20,704 bases of DNA from positions 1 to 20,704 of IMG/VR virus record IMGVR_UViG_3300014839_000240, one strand, 5' to 3'. The stretch comes from a virus. Both the position numbers and the translations under genes were made by a program. Below, one piece after another: positions 16,332 to 20,704 of the stretch (positions are counted from its first letter, which is position 1; every line of letters starts with the position of its first letter). The notes under the pieces were generated by a model, which had not been told where the DNA came from, did not search any database, and was given only the letters and a program-made list of their open reading frames with translations.

Positions 16332-16691
16332 TCACGCCGTAGTGTTGGGTACCGGCGGTTCCATCGTCCCGGCGCTCGATACGATCTGCCTCTGTGCGGA
16401 CCTGAGAGCATCCGAAGCGTTGCGGAGGGCCTTCGAGGCAGTCGGATAGGACTGCCCCATTTCGAGAAGCGCCGCTTCCATCGAACGCAATGCCTGTACG
16501 TCCTTGCTCAACTTCGCGTCCGCCGAAGCCTTGGGGTCCTGCTGTTGGGGCTGGGGCGATCCGCCGGCGAGCTGGGAGGGGGAACCGCCAGTGTCAGGCG
16601 CTTGGCCTGCGTTACCGTCCTGAGACGGCGCGGCGTTCATGCCAGCCAGTTGCGAGGGGGATGCCGACGCGGGCGAGTTGACTTCAGGCAC
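16332..16691 (-). CDS. Small pre-scaffold protein with SPSQLAG repeats (119 aa)
   Basis: Unrecognised. The N-terminal half is disordered, rich in Pro/Ser/Gly/Gln/Ala, with the heptapeptide SPSQLAG occurring twice (residues 11-17 and 37-43). The C-terminal half is a charged helix (LSKDVQALRSMEAALLEMGQ, then YPTASKALRNASDALRSAQR). It starts with GTG behind an AGAGAGG ribosome site. Its place just before the scaffold and its half-disordered, half-helical build suggest an assembly or head-internal protein, but no family is recognised. Confidence 0.6.
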   Translation of the reverse strand: MPEVNSPASASPSQLAGMNAAPSQDGNAGQAPDTGGSPSQLAGGSPQPQQQDPKASADAKLSKDVQALRSMEAALLEMGQSYPTASKALRNASDALRSAQRQIVSSAGTMEPPVPNTTA

Positions 16692-16755
16692 CGGATAACC
16701 TCTCTACTCTCATCCCGTTCTACAGAGGGCTACTACTGCTGGTTGCTAAGAGACC

Positions 16756-16793
16756 GGCCGGGACCGCAAGAGTCGAATCGAACGATCCCGGCC
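16756..16793. repeat. Inverted repeat, 8-bp arms with 22-base loop
   Basis: GGCCGGGA (16756-16763) pairs perfectly with TCCCGGCC (16786-16793). The loop contains TCGAATCGA. It lies in the 110-base space between the 24-aa gene and the 119-aa gene. Neither side has a T-tract, so it is not a convincing intrinsic terminator; it could be an mRNA-stabilising or processing structure, or a protein-binding site. Confidence 0.4.
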
Positions 16794-16801
16794 AGACCAA
16801 G

Positions 16802-16876
16802 TTACCGCTTCTTGCCGCGCTTTTTGCCGCGATGGCCGCCGCGCCGGTTCTCCACCGGTCCAAACAGGTTCTTCAT
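16802..16876 (-). CDS. 24-residue very basic microprotein
   Basis: Short ORF with a near-ideal start: AAAGGAG, six bases (TTCGCA), then ATG. The product begins MKNLFGPVENRRGGHRG and ends KKRGKKR, with ten Lys/Arg plus one His in 24 residues. It lies just downstream of the terminator-like hairpin at 16955-17011 and upstream of the pre-scaffold gene. The arginine/lysine-rich tail suits binding of nucleic acid or of an acidic partner; no family is recognised. The ribosome site and the matching codon choice are the main evidence, and because the ORF is so short chance cannot be excluded. Confidence 0.55.
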   Translation of the reverse strand: MKNLFGPVENRRGGHRGKKRGKKR

Positions 16877-16954
16877 TGCGAACTCCTTTCTCCGACCACC
16901 GGATCTATCCGGCTATCGGTACTCGGAAGACGAACAGAACGACCAGACAGCCCC

Positions 16955-17011
16955 AGAAACAAAGAAGGCAGGCTGCACCAGAGGGTCGAGTCCCTGGTAC
17001 TGCCTGCCTTC
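16955..17011 (-). terminator. Strong intrinsic terminator (minus strand)
   Basis: A ten-base-pair stem (GAAGGCAGGC at 16964-16973 with GCCTGCCTTC at 17002-17011) is extended by an inner imperfect helix (ACCA/TGGT and GGG/CCC) around a small loop. On the minus strand it is followed by TTTGTTTCT (16963-16955). There is no T-run on the plus side, so it should stop leftward transcription. It separates the lysozyme-portal-zinc-ribbon group from the scaffold-capsid-tail group. It may be partly read through, since no strong promoter is seen right after it. Confidence 0.65.
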
Positions 17012-17083
17012 CACTAATCGCCGGAAACCGAGATTCCCGAAACGATGCTTCCGGGGACGTTCAGCCGCCGCGAACGCCCTTCA
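16955..17083 (-). ncRNA. Possible short RNA or attenuated leader between candidate promoter and terminator
   Basis: No protein-coding ORF with a ribosome site is visible in 17012-17135. The stretch carries additional pairing potential on the minus strand (CCGGAA with TTCCGG, and CCCG with CGGG) before the strong terminator hairpin. Together with the candidate promoter this could make a roughly 120-nt structured RNA, or a leader whose read-through controls the downstream scaffold-capsid block. The evidence is structural only; simple spacer DNA is the alternative. Confidence 0.25.
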
Positions 17084-17089
17084 GCAAGT

Positions 17090-17119
17090 ACTCTAGTCGA
17101 TAGTCGAGGGGAAAGTCAA
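17090..17119 (-). promoter_or_regulatory. Candidate sigma70-type promoter
   Basis: On the minus strand TTGACT (17119-17114; 5 of 6 to the -35 consensus) is followed after 18 bases by TAGAGT (17095-17090; 4 of 6 to the -10 consensus). A transcript would start near 17083 and meet the terminator at 17011-16955 after about 120 bases. A TTGACA also occurs at 17139-17134 but has no partner -10. This is a pattern match only. Confidence 0.3.
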
Positions 17120-17135
17120 GTACAGCGTGGGTTTG

Positions 17136-17291
17136 TCAACCCGCGAGCGCTACCACGCCCACGCGCGGGATCGGAATGTGAACCGCCGGAAACATTTGAG
17201 ACGTAGTACATACGTGGTAGCAGTCGCGATACATCGTCCCTCCACATTTCGGGCAGATTCCACATCCACCTGTCGTATTCGTAGCAATCAC
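17136..17291 (-). CDS. Zinc-ribbon-like microprotein (51 aa)
   Basis: Small ORF starting GTG, with five cysteines packed in the first half: C10, C13, C16, C24 and C28, plus H26 (CGICPKCGGTMYRDCYHVC). The CPKCGG knuckle followed by a second Cys/His cluster is typical of zinc ribbons in small nucleic-acid-binding or protein-binding proteins. The C-terminal part (FPAVHIPIPRVGVVALAG) is non-polar. AAAGG lies only two bases before the GTG, which is unusually close, and directly ahead of that is a perfect hairpin (17300-17318). It sits 38 bases after the 79-aa gene, so it is probably the last gene before the terminator. The cysteine pattern makes chance unlikely; partner and function are unknown. 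Confidence 0.6.
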   Translation of the reverse strand: MIATNTTGGCGICPKCGGTMYRDCYHVCTTSQMFPAVHIPIPRVGVVALAG

Positions 17292-17299
17292 CACCTTTC

Positions 17300-17318
17300 G
17301 CGTGTAGAACCTACACGC
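17300..17318. repeat. Perfect hairpin GCGTGTAG-AAC-CTACACGC before the zinc-ribbon gene
   Basis: Eight-base-pair stem with a three-base loop, ending immediately upstream of the GAAAGG ribosome site of the 51-aa gene on the minus strand. The core GTAGAACCTACAC (17304-17316) recurs at 7220-7232 and 10009-10021 inside two tail genes. It could gate translation, serve as an RNA-processing site or bind a regulator. Confidence 0.55.
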
Positions 17319-17329
17319 AACCTGACTGG

Positions 17330-17569
17330 CTATACGTCCGGCGCCTTCGCATCACGCGAGTTCGCCCACTTCAAGTCTATTGCCTTACCCTTATGGAAGT
17401 TGACCTGGAGCCCGCCGGTGTAGCCGAGTCGATGAATCGTTTCGAGCACTTCGGCCATCGAGGAAGCAGGGAGACGGACTTCTACCTGCAAGCGTGCGGA
17501 GGCTGATGCGCCCGCCAAGCCAGAGAGCGAGGAGCCGTTCAGCAGACTCTTTTTGCTTTCTTCACTCAT
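17330..17569 (-). CDS. Hypothetical small protein (79 aa)
   Basis: Unrecognised. A Ser/Gly/Ala-rich N-terminus (residues 1-25) precedes a compact segment, LQVEVRLPASSMAEVLETIH, then RLGYTGGLQVNFHKGKAIDL. The helix followed by yGxLxVxxxxGkaidl faintly resembles small DUF2292-like proteins (helix, then a two-strand hairpin with a Gly-Lys turn), but the match is weak. The ATG has no strong Shine-Dalgarno and begins 12 bases after the stop of the membrane-protein gene, so it is probably co-translated with the portal-membrane protein group. Confidence 0.6.
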   Translation of the reverse strand: MSEESKKSLLNGSSLSGLAGASASARLQVEVRLPASSMAEVLETIHRLGYTGGLQVNFHKGKAIDLKWANSRDAKAPDV

Positions 17570-17581
17570 CCAGCGTCGAGG

Positions 17582-17782
17582 CTAGTGCAGCAATGGTTTG
17601 TGTAGGAACGCGCCGCCGCCACCCAACTGACCGATCAGGAAGTACAGCAGCACGATCAGGCAGATTGCGCCCCAGATCCAGCGGATCGGAACCGGGAAAC
17701 CGGAGCGGTCGCAGATGTAGAAGCCGCCCCAAACGGCTAAGACGAACACGATCACGATCACAAGAAGCGTAATCAGATCCAT
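17582..17782 (-). CDS. Small two-helix membrane protein, holin candidate (66 aa)
   Basis: Residues 3-24 (LITLLVIVIVFVLAVWGGFY and on) and about 35-50 (WIWGAICLIVLLYFLIG) are two hydrophobic helices joined by a short polar turn with Cys, Asp and Arg, followed by a Gly-rich, His-containing tail. A clear Shine-Dalgarno (GGGAGGT, seven-base spacer) precedes the ATG, 13 bases after the portal stop. Size and topology suit a class II holin, the pore that releases the lysozyme encoded at 20026-20439. The sequence also resembles small two-helix membrane proteins of unknown role (Thivi_2564-like pattern). The membrane location is fairly sure; the holin role is inference. Confidence 0.65.
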   Translation of the reverse strand: MDLITLLVIVIVFVLAVWGGFYICDRSGFPVPIRWIWGAICLIVLLYFLIGQLGGGGAFLHKPLLH

Positions 17783-17795
17783 ACAAACTACCTCC

Positions 17796-20015
17796 CTAGC
17801 TATGACTCGATGTTCTCACTGTCGAGGTCGTACCACCCTGCTTGCCTTCCATGACCGGTGGCTGCTGGAAGGTCTGCGGCCGTCCCTTCTGACCACCCTT
17901 ACCACCACCACCCTTGCCGCCTCCACCCATCGACGACGCGATTCGGGCCTGGATCTCTAACTGTACGACGTACTTCTCGATCTCGTTCCGCGCCTCGCGC
18001 ATCTCGCCCGTCTCCGGGTCCTTCATCATGCAGGGGCCGAAGTTCTTGATATCGAACAGGTCGGCCTGGGTCCACCAGGAGAGTGGGAACCCGGCCTTCA
18101 TGAGCTGGAGCATGAACAGCTTCCGGGTCGTACTGTTGATCTCGTGCAGCGAATAAGGCGTTACCGAGAAGGTGAAGTTGTTCTTGTGCCAGCGGGCGCG
18201 CTCGAACTGGTTGACGGCGAGATCGGGCATACGAGCCGACGATTCCGCGCTCGGATCGTAGCTCCAGGAGCCATCCGGCCCCTGCGCCATTGGCGTGTAC
18301 TCACCCTTGCCATCCGCCGACTTCTCCATCGGGATCAGCGTACCCGGCTCGAAGTCGAAGTCTTCCTCGGTGACACCTTCAGGTCCGAGCATCTGCATAC
18401 GGCGCCTAGCGGTCGCGAACTGGAACCAGTCGGACTTCCACATCTCACCGAGCAGCCGGATCGACTCTTCCATGTTACGGGACTGGTCCTTAACGAGCGG
18501 ACCCATCGCCTCCAGGAGCTTCTCGGTAGAGTCGCCGGAGGGCAATTGGCGCGCTCGGGCCATCGCCGATACGTCCGCCACGCCCATCGTCTCTTTGAGC
18601 ATCGCCGGCAGGATCTTAGTCGCCAGATCGATAATGTTCTGGTTGACCGCGTACCACTGGTACGGAAGCATCGGGACGAACTGACTGGCGGCGGCGTTCA
18701 ATCCCATATCTAACGGGGTACGCAAGCCAGGAATGCGAGGGTTGACTGCCTGGAGCATCGCCTGTGCCGTGGACCCGCGATCATAGAACGCGCTCGGATT
18801 GAGCGAGAGATTCATCTGGTCGTTGACGCCACGCAGCAACTCGATCCCCATCTTTTCAAGGATCTGGCCGTAGCGGGTGACCGGGAAGCCAAGGAAGTTC
18901 CAGGCCCAGTCATCGGCTCGCAATTGGGCGAACGGGACGCGTCCGTCCCAGCGGTACGAGGACTGATGCTCCGGCGCCGGGTTGATAACGCAGGTATCGG
19001 TCGCGATCACCAGACGCCGGTTCGGGTAGATCAGGCAGTCTTCGCGCTTGGCGGATTTGAACTCCTGACGGCCGCCCGACAGCATCTTGCCGGTCGGGAT
19101 CTGCTGGCCGACGTACGGGACTGTGTAGGACCAGGAAGTTCCCCACTGGCCGTCCGGGCCGCAGATTTGAAGCGGATGGTCCGTCTCATTCACCGAGTCG
19201 TCATCGACGTAGATATAGTAAACGTCGGTGGTGTCCCAAGTAGAGGTTTCCTCGGGTACCCGCGAGCCCTGGCCGAAGCGGCGAAGCACAGCCGATGCAA
19301 TCTTCACCGCTTGCGCGACGACGGTGCCCTTGCCCTGCGTGTTCACACGGCTCGCAACGATATTGTCTCGCTGGAGCGGGAACATCCGCCAGACCTGATG
19401 GATCGGCATCTTCTTACGGCCGGCGACCGCGTAGGCGTGTTGCAGGTCCAGGTTCGGGGGGAGTCCGAGCGGCAGAACATCGAGCGGGCCGTAGGCATCC
19501 CAGACAATATCGCCCTTGCCGCGGTAATAGTAGTTCGGGTCGTACCGCGCACCCAAGTAGCCGGTGCCACCTGCGCAGGCCCATTGCCACGCTTTACGAA
19601 GCTGGCGATCCGCGAAGGTCATGTTCTGCCAGGCCATGAAGCCTTTGTTCAGGATCGCGTTCTGCTCGCGGTACTGCTCGGCTTCGGACTTGAACGCCGG
19701 GATGATACGGAGGTTGGTCTGCGCCGCAACGATCTCTTTGGTGTTGCGGACGGTGTGCTCGGTGCGCACAGAAGAGAGCGACTGGACGTTGACTTGCTCC
19801 GAATCACCGTTAATAAGGTCGATGCCGTCCTGAATGTACTTGTAAGCGGGTTGGAGGCGGAGATAGGAACGTGAGTCCTGGAGCATCGACTGGGACCAGG
19901 CGAATAGCTCGTCGGGCGAGCAGGGGTCCCAAACGCCGGTGGAACGGTTGCGCTCAAACGGGGCAGGGCACAGGTAGGCGGTATCGATAGGCGAGGAGCC
20001 GGGGCGACGGTTCAT
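17796..20015 (-). CDS. Portal protein (739 aa)
   Basis: Probable dodecameric portal through which DNA enters and leaves the head. The length (739) is in the range of P22-type portals (about 725). The N-terminal region has YLRLQPAYKYIQDGIDLING and RTEHTVRNTKEIVAAQTNLR. The central region has GIELLRGVNDQMNLSLNPSA and IIDLATKILPAMLKETMGVA, then ARQLPSGDSTEKLLEAMGPL, the helical stem/crown pattern of portals. It ends with a helix (EARNEIEKYVVQLEIQARIA) and a Gly/Lys-rich disordered tail (SMGGGGKGGGGKGGQKGRPQ). It begins ten bases after the lysozyme stop with a poor ribosome site, so translation may be coupled. Gene order before scaffold and capsid supports the call. Confidence 0.8.
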   Translation of the reverse strand: MNRRPGSSPIDTAYLCPAPFERNRSTGVWDPCSPDELFAWSQSMLQDSRSYLRLQPAYKYIQDGIDLINGDSEQVNVQSLSSVRTEHTVRNTKEIVAAQTNLRIIPAFKSEAEQYREQNAILNKGFMAWQNMTFADRQLRKAWQWACAGGTGYLGARYDPNYYYRGKGDIVWDAYGPLDVLPLGLPPNLDLQHAYAVAGRKKMPIHQVWRMFPLQRDNIVASRVNTQGKGTVVAQAVKIASAVLRRFGQGSRVPEETSTWDTTDVYYIYVDDDSVNETDHPLQICGPDGQWGTSWSYTVPYVGQQIPTGKMLSGGRQEFKSAKREDCLIYPNRRLVIATDTCVINPAPEHQSSYRWDGRVPFAQLRADDWAWNFLGFPVTRYGQILEKMGIELLRGVNDQMNLSLNPSAFYDRGSTAQAMLQAVNPRIPGLRTPLDMGLNAAASQFVPMLPYQWYAVNQNIIDLATKILPAMLKETMGVADVSAMARARQLPSGDSTEKLLEAMGPLVKDQSRNMEESIRLLGEMWKSDWFQFATARRRMQMLGPEGVTEEDFDFEPGTLIPMEKSADGKGEYTPMAQGPDGSWSYDPSAESSARMPDLAVNQFERARWHKNNFTFSVTPYSLHEINSTTRKLFMLQLMKAGFPLSWWTQADLFDIKNFGPCMMKDPETGEMREARNEIEKYVVQLEIQARIASSMGGGGKGGGGKGGQKGRPQTFQQPPVMEGKQGGTTSTVRTSSHS

Positions 20016-20025
20016 ATCGAAACCA

Positions 20026-20439
20026 TTATGCGCTATCGGAGAGCAGGATCAACATCTGTTCGAGGCGGCGGCGATTCACGAGTCCGCCTAGAACGACGCC
20101 GCGCGCATCGGTTGTGTGAACCGGGTTAGAGATCGAATCGGCTCCTGAAAGCACTTTGTTAAGCGCGCCGCGACCACAATTGAAGCCGAACGAAGCGAGC
20201 GCGACCGCTTCGAGCAACGGCTTACCGTCGATCATCGACAGAAGCGTTGCGAAGTCTTCCTCGAACCAGGCATAGGCTTGATCGGCCGTGCAGGTCATCC
20301 CCTCGACTACGCCCTTAGTGTGGCCGATACCGATAGTCCAGACTCCGCCTGAATCCGTGTACGAATGCAAGCGCAGACCTTCGGCGAGAGCGATGATACA
20401 TGCGGCGAGCGCTGGAATCGTCACGTCGGATCGTTGCAT
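20026..20439 (-). CDS. T4-type lysozyme / endolysin (GH24), 137 aa
   Basis: Cleaves the MurNAc-GlcNAc bond of peptidoglycan to release progeny. The GH24 catalytic triad pattern E-x8-D-x5-T is exact: Glu20, Asp29, Thr35 in EGLRLHSYTDSGGVWTIGIG, followed by the H-T of the active-site cleft. C-terminal family marks SFGFNCGRGALNKVLSG and GLVNRRRLEQ are present. At 137 residues it is slightly shorter than P22- or R21-type enzymes (about 145-165), with the loss between the FN.G.GA block and the RR block. No signal peptide or arrest anchor is evident (residues 9-19 are only weakly hydrophobic), so it should need a holin. The Shine-Dalgarno is strong (AGGAGG, three bases before ATG). Confidence 0.9.
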   Translation of the reverse strand: MQRSDVTIPALAACIIALAEGLRLHSYTDSGGVWTIGIGHTKGVVEGMTCTADQAYAWFEEDFATLLSMIDGKPLLEAVALASFGFNCGRGALNKVLSGADSISNPVHTTDARGVVLGGLVNRRRLEQMLILLSDSA

Positions 20440-20498
20440 AGTCCTCCTCTCCTACTTGCCAGTCGGGGTCGGGAAGATCGAGCCCCGGAATGGCGTAG

Positions 20499-20675
20499 TC
20501 ACTTCGCTCGTCGGGCTTGCCATCCATGACGACCGCCGCTATCCTCAGCCGACCAGTCCTGCATATTCGACTGGTTGAACTCCAGCAGTTGAGCGTGAAA
20601 GTGCGCGTCCAATGGCTTGCCGTACCGTGCGTCCGTCTTCCTATCACTCCGCGCTCTCACCAGCCTTGCCAGCAT
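20499..20675 (-). CDS. Uncertain short ORF upstream of lysozyme (58 aa)
   Basis: An open frame (58 codons from the ATG at 20675; a GTG at 20660 preceded by AAGG is another start) encodes a polar helix-like protein including GKPLDAHFHAQLLEFNQSNM and ending RHGWQARRAK. Its G/C-rich third positions match the neighbours until about 20530, after which a different frame (ATG at 20527: MDGKPDERSDYAIPGLDLPD) looks more protein-like and runs into the lysozyme gene. It is either one small gene, two overlapping ones or a frameshifted one. No family is recognised. Confidence 0.35.
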   Translation of the reverse strand: MLARLVRARSDRKTDARYGKPLDAHFHAQLLEFNQSNMQDWSAEDSGGRHGWQARRAK

Positions 20676-20703
20676 CTTCAGGAACGGGGAGTGTCTGATC
20701 CGC
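20644..20703 (-). CDS. 3' end of an unidentified upstream gene
   Basis: Nineteen codons (ADQTLPVPEDAGKAGESAE) end at TGA. The acidic, Pro/Gly/Glu-rich tail looks like a natural disordered C-terminus. Position ahead of lysozyme and portal would suit a packaging or lysis gene such as terminase, but nothing in these residues identifies it. Confidence 0.35.
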   Translation of the reverse strand, partial: ADQTLPVPEDAGKAGESAE

Positions 20704-20704
20704 G

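Noticed and set aside
16964-17011. tRNA or tRNA minihelix
   Set aside because: The stem plus GGGTCGAGTCCC looks like an acceptor stem and T-arm, but there is no D-arm or anticodon arm, the T-loop consensus is broken, and a T-tract follows on the minus strand, so terminator fits better.
16254-17096. Plus-strand open frame of 280 codons across the 640-base gap
   Set aside because: It is Arg/Ser/Leu-rich, runs through the terminator hairpin, is opposite two supported minus-strand genes and shows no motif.
1-20704. CRISPR array, insertion sequence, integrase or attachment site
   Set aside because: No regularly spaced repeats, transposase or recombinase frames or tRNA-linked att-like repeats were seen.

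Overview
This window is a late (virion-structure) segment of a tailed phage or prophage of a Gram-negative-type bacterium. Every gene I can support lies on the minus strand, so it reads from the right edge (20704) to the left edge (1). Genes are tightly packed, with several ATGA, GTGA or TGATG stop/start overlaps, and G+C is high over most of the window. The gene set is a large portal, a scaffold, a single capsid gene, small adaptor-like proteins, a T7 gp12-like or P22 gp10-like nozzle protein and then fibres, with no tape measure or tail-tube/sheath genes. That points to a short-tailed (podovirus-like) virion. The host cannot be read directly. The fibre genes begin with Sec-type leaders ending in ..LVAQ, which recall secreted proteins of Acidobacteria-like diderms; this is only a weak inference.

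Layout in transcription order. Right edge: the 3' end of an unidentified gene, then a short uncertain ORF. 20439-20026: T4-type lysozyme (endolysin). 20015-17796: portal. 17782-17582: a two-helix membrane protein that could be a holin. 17569-17330: a 79-aa unknown. 17291-17136: a 51-aa zinc-ribbon microprotein preceded by a perfect hairpin. About 17119-16955: a candidate promoter about 80 bp ahead of a strong intrinsic terminator. 16876-16802: a 24-aa very basic microprotein. 16691-16332: a 119-aa pre-scaffold protein. 16220-15180: scaffold. 15183-14674: a LAGLIDADG homing endonuclease. 14670-13531: major capsid protein. 13497-12424: two small head or decoration-type proteins. 12360-9711: two adaptor-like proteins around a 63-aa basic protein. 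9711-6199: the 1170-aa nozzle-like protein. 6206-1: fibre and receptor-binding genes.

The first block makes and fills the procapsid and carries lysis functions, with the portal lying between the lysozyme and the holin candidate. The middle block builds the capsid shell and is interrupted by a selfish homing endonuclease. The last block closes the neck, builds the stub tail and supplies host-recognition proteins, at least two of which carry parallel beta-helix signatures typical of tailspikes and depolymerases.

The most unusual point is that the four leftmost genes (726-aa fibre, 100-aa coiled-coil protein, 596-aa fibre, and the beta-helix protein cut by the left edge) all start with apparent Sec signal peptides, although virion proteins normally assemble in the cytoplasm. 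Other points of note are two microprotein genes in what looks like an empty 640-bp gap, a possible promoter-plus-terminator small RNA in the same gap, and a palindromic 13-mer found once as a hairpin before a small gene and twice inside tail genes.
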